A stretch of 64,000 nucleotides of DNA from Ceratothoa steindachneri (taxonomy: Eukaryota; Arthropoda; Malacostraca; Isopoda; Cymothoidae). Position 1 is the first letter of the stretch. Each line of letters begins with the position of its first letter. Position numbers and translations under genes: made by a program. Below are positions 42,743 to 54,396 of this stretch, piece by piece. Under the pieces are notes generated by a model. That model did not search any database, had not been told where the DNA came from, and saw only the letters and a program-made list of their open reading frames with translations. The DNA lies in assembly GCA_963969495.1 (NCBI GenBank), contig OZ018326.1, positions 182,443,653 through 182,507,652 on the forward strand. Reading direction: 5' to 3'.

Positions 42743-44647
42743 AACAATAAGGAGTAACAACAAGGAAAGAAGGTACCCTAAGAGACCTTACGGTCTATTC
42801 CTGGAGGGTACCTTTGGACTAGCAATCGAGAGGGCACGTGGCTGCTCAATTGTTTTGCGTCCCTAAACGGCCACTTTTCAAGACCTTGTCTAGTCTTGAC
42901 CTGAACTGGTCAACAGATTCACTGTTGACAACTTCCACTGAAAGTGCGTTCCACATACCGCAGATATTGTAAGTGAAAATATTTCCACACAGATTGTGTT
43001 TGTAATGCTTCAGTTCAAGTTTGAAGCCTTGATTGCGCGTTCTGTTCTCACTCAGTGGGAAAATATCCCGGTAGTCAACATTGTCGAACCCTCGAAGTAT
43101 TTTGAAAACTTCGATGAGCTGACCACGCAGTCTACGGGTTTCCAGCGAGAACAGATCTAATTCCCTTAATCTATCCTCATAACTTTTATGTCGGATAGAG
43201 GGAATCAGCTTGGTTGCCCTGGCTTGTACGCATTCCAATCTCGCGATGTCCTTTCGCAATGAAGGACTCCAAAATTGTACGGTATACTCCAGGTGCAGGC
43301 GAACAAGTGAGTGGTACAGGCACAGTACAATCTCCTGGTTCCGATAACCAAACTGGTGCTTAATATAGCCTAGCATCCTTTGGGCCTTTTTCTCCGCCTC
43401 AATGCACTGTTTCGAGAACTTGAGGTCACTAGTGATTGTTACACCCAAGTCCTTCTCAGTGTCGGTGGATTCAATAGCAGTGCCCTTAAGAATATACTGA
43501 GATTGGGGGTTTTTGTGGCCGATATGCATCACTTTGCATTTGTTTACGTTAAAAGGCATTTACCACGTGTTCGACCACTCCCAAATCTTCCCAAGATCTT
43601 CCTGCAGGTGGGCAGTATTTCCATCCTTTGCAACGTTCACACCAAGCTTGGTATCGTCGCAAATTTGGAAATCTTGGCAACCATGTCACCGTCCATGTCG
43701 TTGACGTAGATGATGAATAGTAGTGGTCCCAGGACAGAACCTTGAGGCACCCCGCTAGTAACGGGCACCCAGTCAGAAGACTGTCCATTCACCACCACCC
43801 GTTGCCGTCTGCCACTTAGCCAGTTCTCGATCCAGCCGGCTACCTTTCCGTCTATGCCAAGCGCTCGCACTTTCCGGAGAAGGCGGCGGTATCGTACCTT
43901 ATCAGAGGCTTTCTGAAAGTCTAGGTAGACCACATCCACCGTCTTGTCCCGATCTTGCTCACTGAAAACGAAGTGGAAGAATTCCACAAGGTTCGTCAGG
44001 CATGACCGTCGCCTTCGGAAGCCGTGCTGGGAACTCCTCAGTAGCAGGTTCGATTCTAAATACGACGTCACTTTGTCCACCATGATGCTTTCCATGAGTT
44101 TACCGACTATCGAAGTCAGACTGATAGGTCGGTAGTTCGACGGTTGGTTATGGTCTCCTTTCTTGAAGATTGGAGTCACCTCCGCCTCACGCCAGCCCCT
44201 AGGAACGCATTTGGTCCTGATTGACATGTTGAAGATTGCGCTCAGGTGTCGTGACACTTGATCGCGCACTTCTTTCGACACTTTAGGTAAAAACCCATCC
44301 GGGCCAGGTGACTTATTCGTCATTAGGTCACTGATCTTCTTTTTGATTTCAACTTCGGTGAAGTCCATATCCTTTAGCTTTTCCCCTGAGTAGGAATCCG
44401 TCGGCTGGGGGATAGAACCACATTCTTCCGTAAACACTGAAGAGAAGTAGTCGTTGAGGAGTTTAGCATTTTCTGCATCTGAATGTTTTAATGTACACTC
44501 CTCGTTCCTTAAAGTGCCAATCGTTCGACGGATTGGTTTACGGCTGTTTACATATCCAAAGAACTCCTTGGGATTCTCTTTACAGAGTCTCGCAACTCGG
44601 AGTTCTTCAGACCGCTTAGCCGCCCTTATGCTGGACTTCACTCTCCT
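42743..44647 (-). mobile_element. CR1-like non-LTR retrotransposon, 5'-truncated, inside an LTR
   Basis: 1905 bp containing only the RT part of ORF2 and a short 3' UTR. On the minus strand the 3' end is built of short repeats (TTGTTGTTACTCC, TTATTGTT) rather than a poly-A tail, as is common in CR1 relatives. The boundaries come from comparison with the empty LTR at 35240-36121, and no target-site duplication is visible, which also fits CR1. It is the youngest-looking element in its area. Confidence 0.85.
42846..44647 (-). pseudogene. CR1-like ORF2 reverse transcriptase, 5'-truncated
   Basis: RT domain in one long frame (to 43637): [55 protein letters not shown], motif [16 protein letters not shown] and motif [21 protein letters not shown]. 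Motif C should be F-A-D-D, but one G is missing near 43658, so the reading becomes [10 protein letters not shown]. The rest continues in the next frame (43559-42846) with STDTEKDLGVTITSDLKFS, SLRKDIARLECVQARATKLI and LDLFSLETRRLRGQLIEVFK, which is typical of CR1-group proteins. Apart from this frameshift and the missing endonuclease and N-terminus, it is nearly intact. Confidence 0.9.
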
Positions 44648-45391
44648 GGCGAGGTAAGCGGTGTAAACGATGAGGTAGGATCTCCAGGGACCGACCTGAT
44701 CTCACAATTCCATCACGATTCTTGCTGGAAGAAGGCGGTGACGTGAGCTTCTTGTTACAGAGGGCCCTACGCTCGTGAACTCCGAGAAATCTTGGCTACC
44801 TCTGTAGAGGGGGGGAGGGCGAAGTTATCTATCGACGCGTAGGGTCACGGAGAAAAGCCGAGATGTAGATTTCTAGCTTATGGACCCCCAGTGAGGCTGT
44901 TTGTAGCTTCGGCTCCTACACGTGCTTACGAGCTTGGATCCACACTGCTTTGCAGACCAACGGGATAAGGAGCCTCCCTAACGTGGACCGATCTCCTTTC
45001 TGAATATTTAATGCTTCGAGGAATTACCATTACACCGATAGATGGCAATTCCTGTCCCGCCAGACGCTGTACAAGCTCTACTATCCAGGTTTTAAAGTAT
45101 TCGTCTTTCATACTTGAAACTCAGGAAAGGTTCTCAGGGCGCCGGAAGTAGATTAGATGTCAAGCTACTCCATTTTCTCCTTTATAAACTTTCGGTAACT
45201 ATCGGAAGCGAAGATGGGCTCCCATTTATCGATAAACAGTCTGGGAAGGAACTCGGTGATTAGCTGAAATGGCCGGCGGTTTCTTTCGGCTACAGACCAC
45301 CAGATACAGGTCCGGAAGGGGAAGGGTTGATAAGCGGCCCGCCCGGAAGGAAGGTGGGCAAAACTTGAGATCATTATGCTATTCTCCCACA

Positions 45392-47632
45392 CGTGCATTA
45401 TCCTTTTAAAATAGTCAGGCTTAAGGGAGATCAATATGGGATACCTGCATATTTAAATATTTAATATTTGTTCAAATCTACAGCGATGGCTGCTTGGTTA
45501 AGCTTGCGCTGCAGCTTTGTAACCTTTTTAAAGACTTTCTTTCAGAAAGCGAAAGGTGGGAAAAAATGCTGGAAATTGGCATATCTTTATTGACTGAGAC
45601 ATCTTTTAACCCTTTTAAAGGTCATCTTTTGGGCAAACAATGAAAAGATTTAGGAAAATCGGTTTTATATATGCATTACAATCTACCATAAAAATATTTG
45701 GGGGGAACAATCAGAAGTGAAAAAAATTTGAAGGCTAGAATAATGTTTTGTTTAAAAAAGGAAGAATTATTTGACCTTAAGATAAAAATATTTCTTTTAG
45801 CCAATCAAATTTAATATAGATATTGAATGTAAATATTTATCTTTGTATTTTCTTTCAAATTATAGTAAAGTTTAATATGAAAAATAGACAGCTATCATAT
45901 TACCATAGATTTTTATGTTAATTCAATTTTCCTTTTCTTCCTATTAAATTCAATAGTGATATTTCGATTAGTGATAATTAGATTAACGTATTTTTTGAAT
46001 GGTGGCTCATTTCTTTGGATATTAGAGCTCGGTCAGACAATTGTATTTCGATAATAGGTTTTGATCCACTTTAAGGTAAAAAATGACCTTGCATCAATTT
46101 AAGTCGTGCATGGTATTATGAGAATTAGGTGCCGATTTTAAACACTTCTGAAATACCCTCATTAATATGGTTGTTGAAAAGAATTGGAAGTATCGGGAAA
46201 TATCTTGGAATAGGCGTTGAATTTACTACCGTTTTGTAACTCTAGGAACACCAGTCTCTCTAATGAGCAAAAGCATATCTTTATTCGAGGCATTGTTGTA
46301 GTTATGATTTTTTTGGAATAATGATAGAAATTCTGTAGCTCAACATATTTATCTAATCAAAATCGCTTACTTTTCCAAGATGTATCAGATTATTTCTCAT
46401 TTTTTTTATTTCCTTAAAAAACCTCCTTGCTTATTCTCATGTAAGTATTTTTTAATTTCATTTTCCTGATATATAATATCTAAACATTTTGTTTGAAAAA
46501 TGTTGAAATGACATCCGTGTAAGAAGATATTTCATTAAACCTCTCAAACAGCAAAATTAATTAAGGATCGTTAAATTTCCTTTGAATCAGATAGCAGGCT
46601 AAATTATTGCATTGTCCCGTTTTGAGGCTTTTCTATTACGTTTTGCCCTAATGAAAATCGATTTTATTTCGTACTGTGTATTATGAGGGATCTTTAATTC
46701 CACCTGATCCTTACAGTTTTAGGAAGTTTTAATTAGGTTGGCCAGAAAGTCCTCACACACTAAGGCTGCGGAAAGAAAGAAAATATGGAGCAACACCAAT
46801 ATTAGGTTAGGATAGCCTGCTATGTTAGGTTAATCTTACTAATTACACTAACAGCCCTTGTAAGCTGCTGTTGTTTGTTACTCCTACGCAGTTTTTTTCT
46901 CTTTGTGTAAGCCACAACTGGCATGATGTGGCATATTTCAAGCATCATTATTAATTACATCTTTTCAACATATCTGGGCAGTAGAATTCTACTGCATTGA
47001 TTTAAATGAGGAGACTTCAAATTACTTTTCCTTTTAGAGTGCGCCAAACAACATATAAATGTCGAGCCTCATTGCGACAGCATGATATATCTTATTACAC
47101 CCAATAAGTGAAAAGAATTCCCGGGCAAGTTCCCTTTTACCACACTCCCCGAAGAATGGTGCGGGTATTTCACTCACAAGATATTCTGATTATTATTATA
47201 ACGACTAATATTCCAATAGATTCTAAGGCAAATACTACAAGTAATAAGTGAGCCAGGAATTCCTGACCAACTATATATAATATTCATCTTATAAATAATT
47301 TCAACACATATGTTCACCACTTAAAATGATTGCTGGAGCATATTCTTCCTTCACTTTCAATACGCTGGCAAACATGATTAGCTAAAGCATAGACCGACTG
47401 GTCTGAACTCACAAAAATGATCAATCTTTCTAAGTTTCTACGATATCATTGTTATTAGTAACGTAGCGCCAAACTTTAAGATTTGAAAGTAACTCGATAC
47501 ATCTGAAGATTCATTTCAAAGAAAGGGAACACACTTTGATTTTTTGATCTTGGTCCGTATATCTTTTATTAGAACTCTCTTAACTGCCTCTATAAAATCA
47601 TTTTCAATTCTATTTGAAATCATACCCAAAAC
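45392..47632. other. AT-rich stretch without a recognisable gene
   Basis: No open frame or domain of note, AT-rich throughout. It starts at the outer edge of element A's LTR and ends at the left arm of the large palindrome. Confidence 0.5.
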
Positions 47633-48182
<550 letters not shown>

Positions 48183-49907
48183 TTTACATATTAGGATAAC
48201 CACAAAGACTAGAAATAGAAGGGTATTTATAATGCTCTATCTCTATTGAAAACGTTTCAGGCTCCATGACCATCTTCGGGTCTGACAAATAGAATCATTT
48301 GTTACAAAAATTATAATAGGATGAAACTATCTTGGTATTGGAATAAATGCAAATTATAAATAAGCGTAACCCGATTGTTCTATAAATTAAATCATTAAAG
48401 ATCAAATTGTAAAAAACAAAAAATAGTTTAATTCAATAAACAGTACATGATGCAGAATTTTACATTATTGAGTGCAACAGAATAGCGTAGGAATTCAGCA
48501 GAGTAACTTTCCAATTTCAACTAAGGAGGCAAGAAGAAAACATGTTTAGGGTGTAGGGGGAAATTAAATTAAGCGGAGCATAACATCAGTGTATTCATTG
48601 TTCAGGGAAGGCTTTAACATTTTAATATATATATTCATTTAAAAGTTTAGAGGTAAATCAAATTATTGCAATGGGCAAGGATTTTAAAATTAACGGCACG
48701 GATATCGATTTTACATTTTATGATGCCATCCTTGATAGCTGATGGTTCTTTTTGGTTTTGAGGATTGCTAGTTTTTTTACTGATGACTAAATGAGAACAA
48801 ACTATTGACCCCATAGACTCCTGTTTTCCAAATCAACACAAAAGCGATGAACCAACCGACAGTGGCATTGCACAATGAAATGAGTGCGAAAATACTAATT
48901 TGCATAATCTAAACGCACATCAAAGATTTGGTTCAAGGGAGTAATCCTTACCTTGGTGCAGAGGTCAAACCATAGTCTCTGGATAATGATTAATACGGGA
49001 GGGAACTTAAATCTTGCTTTCGAGTAACACGAATCGAGATAGCGCGCTGCGTTCAAGGATCGGAGGAAGAGGGTCGAGGTAAGTTCACGTGAATTAAGGA
49101 GAATACCGGGAGCTTGAGGGATTCTGCGAGAATTGTGCAGAGTCCAACAGGACGCGAATACTGGGTACAGACGGGGTCAGATAGAAGATACTGACGGGGC
49201 AGGGAGGACGGCGCATGCTCCGCGTATACTTCCATCCAACGCTGGCCCCGGAGAATTTATTGGGAAAGAATGGGGTTTTCCCCCCTCCATCCGAAGGGGA
49301 GGGTTCTAGGGTCAGACGCATAGGCAGACGAGAATAGATTCGGCCTTTTAGCGCGAGCGCGAGAAGGTTCCTAATTTTGCGAAACGCACTTTGTCCGACC
49401 TCAGATGGGACCTTCTATTCTCTCAAACTTGTATCAGATTTATTTGATGACCTCATTTCAGGTCATCACGGTTTCTCACGGCATCGCATAATTTCCCACT
49501 TCCATTAGTGCAGACAAAAAGGGTTACCCAGGTGTCTTTTGTCCCTCACTCTATTGAATCTCCCTCTCTCTCTCTCTCTCTCTCATCTCTCACTCTCCTC
49601 CCTCCCCAGATGGAACTTCAGGAGAAGAATTGACATCAGAGAATGATTAGTGGATAAAGTTGAAAGTACCTATGACACATTTTCAAAATAGAGCCAAAAT
49701 ACAAAATAGTGGAGCTAGAGGAGGGGGGGAGGGTCCATACACATATACAAGGTTATACAATGCCACGTCATGGTTGCCGAAGGATATTTTTCTCTATGAT
49801 ACCATTACATGGGGCTCACTGACCAGAGGGCGAGTTATCCTAGGATTATACAAAAACAAGTTAAGGATATAAAAGGAATTAATTCATTGTATCCATATAA
49901 AGAAACA

Positions 49908-49948
<41 letters not shown>

Positions 49949-50049
49949 GGATTCGCGTTTTCTTATTAGATGGTTGAATATGCAAATTTATTTCATGAAC
50001 AAAATTAATACATGGATTAAAAAAAAGGAAGTGTCTCGGAATTAGTTTG
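48183..50049. other. Stretch without a recognisable gene
   Basis: No domain recognised. It contains a (CT)n run at about 49562-49586 and a (TA)n tract at 49913-49946. The slightly GC-richer part at 49020-49340 gives two overlapping minus-strand frames (49053-49235 and 49094-49321), neither with a recognisable motif. Confidence 0.45.
49913..49946. repeat. (TA)n microsatellite
   Basis: About 17 TA units, between the unassigned stretch and the RNase H end of the Gypsy-type pol fragment. Confidence 0.9.
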
Positions 50050-50602
50050 GAGAAGGATCTAACGGGTTCCTACTTAAACTATAAGCCACACAGTTATCGG
50101 TGCCTTTTATGTACAAAATGCGGAATTGGAATTCCTGGAGGAACAAACTCCAACGCATCAAGCGACAGTTATTGTTCTTGACGTTACGTAGGTATGATAT
50201 GGGTGTTTAGTCCGTTTTCGCTTCAAATTCTTTGCCTAATCAATACATTCTAAATTTCAAAAATCGCCAAATGATAGCGCGTGCCTCTTTCTCAAGTAAC
50301 GCTTAAATTTGATCACGCGCAAGTAATTTTCTGCTTGCGTAAGCGATGCAGAAGCTTTTGCTCTTGTCCTCATTTTGGAGGAGGACTCATCCTATACCGT
50401 TATTAGTCGCATCGGTACGAATGCTAACAGTTTGTCCAACTTAAGGAGGTGAAGGATGGGGGTGGCTGCTAAAATCTCTTTGAGTTTGCTAGATGTGAGT
50501 TGAAAGTGGCGTCCACTCGAGGCGTTCTGGGGCCTGCTTGTGTAATAGCTCGCAGAGGGGGGCGGAAACATCCACAAACTTTGGTATCTAGCGACTATAG
50601 AA
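50050..50602 (-). pseudogene. RNase H of the Gmr1-like pol
   Basis: After the RT frame, in several frames: FVDVSAPLCELLHK (tether), TVSIRTDATNNGIG (first catalytic Asp) and VLLQNEDKSKSFCIAYASRK. Then LLEKEARAIIW (catalytic Glu, as E-K-E) and NNCRLMRWSLFLQEFQFRIL, YIKGTDNCVAYSLSRNP, the usual end. After this only unassigned sequence follows; no second integrase. Confidence 0.75.
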
Positions 50603-51447
50603 CTAGGCAGAACCTATGAAGGATCGCAACTGATTTTTATTAGTGGGCAACGTCATGTTCACGATGGTTCGAATATTTTCTTGCTGGGAGCTAATTGGTA
50701 ATTCCCGATATGGAAGCGAAGGTAATGGATAGTACCCAAAAGCGAAGGGGCACTTGCCGGAGCCAATTGTAAAGTTGTGTTCCCGGAATCGATGCAGAAG
50801 GGCTTGAAGGGTGGATAAGTGTTGATCCGAATCTTCGGTGGCTTCATAAACATTATCGAAATAGAAAGTGACGTTGTGTAAACTTTCTAAAATCCTCGTC
50901 ATCAAACAGTTATATTTGCTGCAAGCCATTACCAGATCAAAAGGGAGCCTCCAGAACTGCATAAGGCCCTTCTGGTTGGGTAAAATAGTAAATTTCTTCA
51001 CTTCTTGGCTCATGGAGATCTGATAATAAGCCTTGCGTAAATCCAACTCAGAGATGAACTTGGCCTTCCCAAAAAGGTGTAGGTTCTGATCTATGGTGGG
51101 TATGGGCTCGGCATCGAATACGGTAACCCAATTTAGCTTTCTAAAATCAATACACATTCGATAAGAACCATCGCCCTTATTTACTATGAAAACCGGGGAA
51201 CAGTAGCTCGACTCCGAAGGTTCGATGATCTGTATCCTTATAAGTTTATCCAATTCATTATTAAATGCTCCATAGAGGTGTATAGGCAGGGGGTAGGGTT
51301 TGCAACGGATTGATTCCAGGGTGGTAACTGTATATTGTGCTCATAGTGGGTAGCACAACCGGGGATCTTGGTGATGACGTCATCAAAACGACTCAGGAGT
51401 GCTTGCAATTGATCCATTTGACGAGATGGTAACTGGTCGCATATCAT
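50603..51447 (-). pseudogene. Reverse transcriptase of the Gmr1-like pol
   Basis: The spacer 51447-51238 ends in GCATHYEHNIQLPP, the usual H-x-I-x-[LT] lead-in to RT. RT: IQIIEPSESSYCSPVFIVNK, GSYRMCIDFRKLN, motif A FISELDLRKAYYQISM, the middle LMQFWRLPFDLVMACSKYN (normally F-x-x-M-P-F-G-L) and motif C TFYFDNVYEATED. Here the catalytic Y-x-D-D has become Y-F-D-N. It ends LPTNKNQLRSFIGSA, the start of the connection to RNase H. The frame is open for 216 codons despite the altered catalytic site. Confidence 0.85.
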
Positions 51448-51545
51448 AATTTCCGCAGGCGGGGAATTATTAAAGTCGGGTAAGACGTGTAACGGGTATT
51501 CCTTGTCTTGCTCCAGGCAGGCGACTCGGATTACGCAAAAGGAGT

Positions 51546-52050
51546 TCAGGGGTTTGATAGATTCCTTGGGGATTCTTCGTCGATTGCCACTATCTGGTTG
51601 ATGCTCGCGTGCCGCCGCTGGTACCGCTTTAGCATATTGATATGGAAGAGCTTTCTTCCCGAGAGGGCTTCAATAAAGTAATCGACGGGGTTACGCTTGT
51701 CGACTGTTGGGTAGGGGCCCTTCCACTGGTTCAACAATTTGTTGTCTTCTTTTGGGAAGAGAAGCAAGACTTCTCCGGGGGTTAATTTCCTTTCTTTGGA
51801 CTTCCAATTAAAGTACGTCTTATACTTGTCAAAATTGATGTCGGAGTTCTGTAACGCAATTTCGGCGCACTTTTACAGCCTCTTTCTTAAATCCAGTAGG
51901 TACGAATAAGAAGTTTGGAAATTTTAATCCAATTTCTGATTGGAATAAAGTTGCTTTTAAGATACTCAAGGGGCCTCTGACGTTTCTACCATTTAAAATA
52001 AAGTGAAAGGCTTGAAAGTTGACCAAGTTGGCCTGTGAGTTGATTAACGT
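51546..52050 (-). pseudogene. Integrase C-terminal part of the Gmr1-like pol
   Basis: Integrase inserts the cDNA into the genome. The first piece (to 51829) has FQAFHFILNGRNVRGPLSIL, the F-x-P-F-x-L-x-Y-G-R-x-x-R-G-P-L motif that follows the catalytic core. The second piece (51767-51546) has VLLLFPKEDNKLLNQWKGPY, then PTVDKRNPVDYFIEAL and KLFHINMLKRYQRR, the C-terminal SH3-like/GPY module with its H-x-N-x-L-K-x-Y. A frameshift near 51850 separates the two. The core with D,D35E would lie upstream of 52050 and is not readable. Confidence 0.75.
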
Positions 52051-52059
52051 GGGAGCCGG

Positions 52060-52690
52060 GCCACGGTGTTTTTATGTTTTCCTAGCTTTTAATTGTTACC
52101 ATTTGCTGTACCTGTCCATGGTGTTAGTGTTTAGCCCATCTTTGAAAAGCGGTAAAGGAGGAAGATGATTGAAGTGGAAGGAAGTTGGTGGTTGCAGAGA
52201 AGTGCAAGTTGCATTGAAGTCACGATAATCTCTATACTATAAATAAATTAGATTAAGAGTGTGTTTGTTTGTTTATTTAGGTGGTTGTTTTGTTATTATG
52301 TTATGTGTGTATGAGATAGGCGTTCAAACCATTTTTAGCGTTATTTGTTTCCTGCTATGTTAATAACTCGAGTTGCTGTGATTTTTGTAGCATAATTCTC
52401 GTATCTGTATCAGTTGTGTGGGCTCATGTTCCTTGGTTATTTATTTGTTTAATTCTCTTTTTTATTCATGTTGTTTTTCCTTTTTCTTTCATTTGCACTT
52501 TATGGTTAGTTTTGGCATTCCTTGTGGGTATCAAGTCCAATCCGGTGAGTTTGTCATTATTCGGCAAATTTTTGTCACAAATGTGTTTCCTTATTTGGTT
52601 TACACGTAAATCTCCTCGTCTGCCCTTTGGTCCACTTTGTTTTTTGTACTAAGAAACAGCATATGTTGCCTTCATCCTTCCCCTCGTGCT
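52060..52690. other. Stretch without a recognisable gene
   Basis: T-rich on the plus strand. The overlapping Phe/Leu-rich frames at 52416-52839 have no recognisable domain and partly overlap the end of the next non-LTR element on the other strand. The missing integrase core of the Gmr1-like pol would be expected here but cannot be read. Confidence 0.4.
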
Positions 52691-52696
52691 ATTTGA

Positions 52697-54337
52697 TTAT
52701 TTGGTTCCTCTCCTATTTCTTGTGTTTTTTCTATGATTTTTTGGGCTCTTTTTTTCAATTATTTTATTTAATGGTTTCATTTTCGCTTCGATTTGTAAGT
52801 CTCTTTGTTTTTTCCTCTCTAACGGCCGCGTGTTCGTAATTATGGTTACTGCCTTATTATCTATACATTGCATTCTTATTAGATTGCTTCTTGAAAACCT
52901 ATACATGGCAATTGTTGGATATATCAAGGTAGGCTGTATCATGGCCTGGTAGATATTTTTCTTATTTTTCATGTTTAGATTTCTTAGTCTGTAGAGTAAA
53001 GTTAGCATGCATCATGCTTGGTTTATTCTTTCGGTCACGTGTTTCTTGTAACCATTATTGGTAATAGTTAGGCCTAAAATCTTGCCTTCACCATTATACA
53101 TGTATCGCTCTCTATTTACGTAAACGTCGGATAGTTTTTTTGCGATACATAGGTATAATTCTAAATTTATCTTTATTCGTTTTAATTTTCCATTTGCGTT
53201 CATACTCGTTTAGATTTTTTATTTCTGTTGCCGTTACTCTGGCCTGCATCTCAGGGTTCCGATAAATACAGAGAATTAATTGAGTGAAAAATAATCTGCG
53301 TATTGTATGTTCACACAGCCCTCGTTCCTAGGTGGGGGAATGCCCGAGGTATATACTGAGTATAGTCAAAGACTTAAACATCCTTCCTGAGCGAGGCCCG
53401 CATTAAGCTTAAATCTTTTTCCTTGGCAATTCCCCGTGTCTATGTATGCATATCTTTCCATGACGTAGTCGCATAAAATCTTTTCCAAACAGTTGTTCAT
53501 TTCCAGATTTAGAATTTTCTGGTTTATTCCTCTTTGCCAGAATTATCGAATGCTTTCGATACGTCCCGGCATACAATGTCCATACTGCATTTCTCTCCTT
53601 TCACTTTTGTTATTTTTTCTGTAATCACGCTGAAGGTCATCTTCGTATTTCTGTTCTTTCTGAAGCCTAATTGTTAATTGTTCCAGAGATTGTTTTCTGA
53701 GATATTCATTTAATCTGGTGTTCAGGATTTTTTCAAACACCTTCCCGATGAAGTCGAGAAGGGATTAAGCTTGAATTTTTCTCCTTTGCAATTCCCCGTG
53801 TCTATGTATACATATCTTTCCATGACGTAGTCGCATAAAATTTTTTCAAAACAGTTGTTCATTTCCAGATTTAGAATTTTCTGGTCTATTCCTCTTTGCC
53901 AGAATTATCGTATGATTTCGATACGTCTCGGCATACAATGTCCATACTGCATTTCTCTCCTTTCACTTGTGTTATTTTTTCTGTAATCACGCTGAAGGTC
54001 ATCTTCGTATTTCTGTTCTTTCTGAAGCCTAATTGTTGATTGTTCCAGAGATTGTTTTCTAAGATATTCATTTAATCTGGTGTTCAGGATTTTTTCAAAC
54101 ACCTTCCCGATGAAGTCGAGAAGGAATATAGGTCGGGGAGTTTTCGACCTACAAAAGTGTTTTTGTTCCGGCTTTCGTATGAATATCATTTTGGCTATCT
54201 TTTTCAAGGTTAATCCCATGACCTGAAATTAGAATGATGTTGGGATCTATTTCTCTAAAGATATTTCCGTATGTGTTTTCTTGATCCTTCCAGCCATTCG
54301 TATTTATCTGTAGAATTCCTAATTTACTATTATCCAT
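52697..54337 (-). pseudogene. ORF2 of non-LTR copy 4: endonuclease start, duplicated RT segment, C-terminus
   Basis: 54337-54149: MDNSKLGILQINTNGWKDQE and IFREIDPNIILISGHGIN, the endonuclease start, in which the catalytic Glu of S-E-H-G is Gly. RT motifs 1-2: RPIFLLDFIGKVFEKILNTR, QQLGFRKNRNTKMTFSV and MDIVCRDVSKSYDN (motif A, normally D-V-x-K-A-F-D), each present twice. The C-terminus at 53203-52697 has the Lys-rich block, ILGLTITNNGYKKHVTERIN, LYRLRNLNMKNKKNIYQAMI and QRDLQIEAKMKPLNKIIEK. Motifs B and C are absent. Confidence 0.7.
53402..54125 (-). repeat. 362-bp tandem duplication in RT of non-LTR copy 4
   Basis: 53402-53763 and 53764-54125 match base for base apart from scattered substitutions and small indels (both start ATTAAGCTT and end GATGAAGTCGAGAAGG). 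The unit covers RT motifs 1 through A. Divergence between the units shows it is an old duplication rather than an assembly stutter. Confidence 0.9.
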
Positions 54338-54396
54338 CTTGTTTGTATGTTCTTAAGCGATTTTTCTTTTTGAAAGAGTAGTGGTATTGCGTTAAT

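Larger units (their letters stand above)
35050..45391 (-). mobile_element. Gypsy-type LTR retrotransposon A, with two nested insertions
   Basis: Minus-strand order: 5' LTR (45391-42490, interrupted by a CR1-like element), a leader, charged gag, zinc knuckle, aspartic protease, the N-terminal segment of integrase, the beginning of RT, then element B (40385-36522, opposite orientation), the end of RNase H, and the 3' LTR (36121-35050). RNase H is followed directly by the LTR, and integrase-like sequence stands before RT. This is the Gmr1-like pol order rather than standard Gypsy. About 400 residues between RT motif 1 and the RNase H end are missing. Confidence 0.7.
42490..45391 (-). repeat. LTR of element A, 5' copy, split by a CR1-like insertion
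   Basis: The parts at 42557-42742 and 44648-45391 match one continuous stretch at 35240-36121. The break falls in GTGAAGGT|GG(C/T)GAGGTAAG, where the uninterrupted copy has both halves joined at about 35370. Removing 42743-44647 restores a plain LTR. The outer edge at 45391 carries the TGTGGGAG start. Confidence 0.8.
50050..52050 (-). mobile_element. Gypsy-type pol fragment with integrase before RT (Gmr1-like)
   Basis: On the minus strand the order is: end of the integrase core (52050-51830), integrase C-terminal domain (51767-51546), spacer (51540-51300), RT (51253-50603), RNase H (50600-50050). Standard Ty3/Gypsy pol has integrase last. This order is the one described for Gmr1-like elements. 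Spacing is continuous and all parts are collinear without rearranged joins. Gag, protease and LTRs are not seen here. Confidence 0.75.

Noticed and set aside
44926..45434. Two minus-strand frames of 61 and 89 codons
   Set aside because: They lie in the LTR of element A; the equivalent region of the other LTR copy carries similarly short broken frames, so they are repeat sequence, not genes.
50603..51447. Possibility that the INT-RT order results from two tandem standard Gypsy elements (INT of one, RT of the next)
   Set aside because: Between INT and RT there is only a short spacer ending in the usual RT lead-in, with no LTR, gag or protease, and element A shows the same order. A large deletion joining two elements cannot be fully excluded from one copy.
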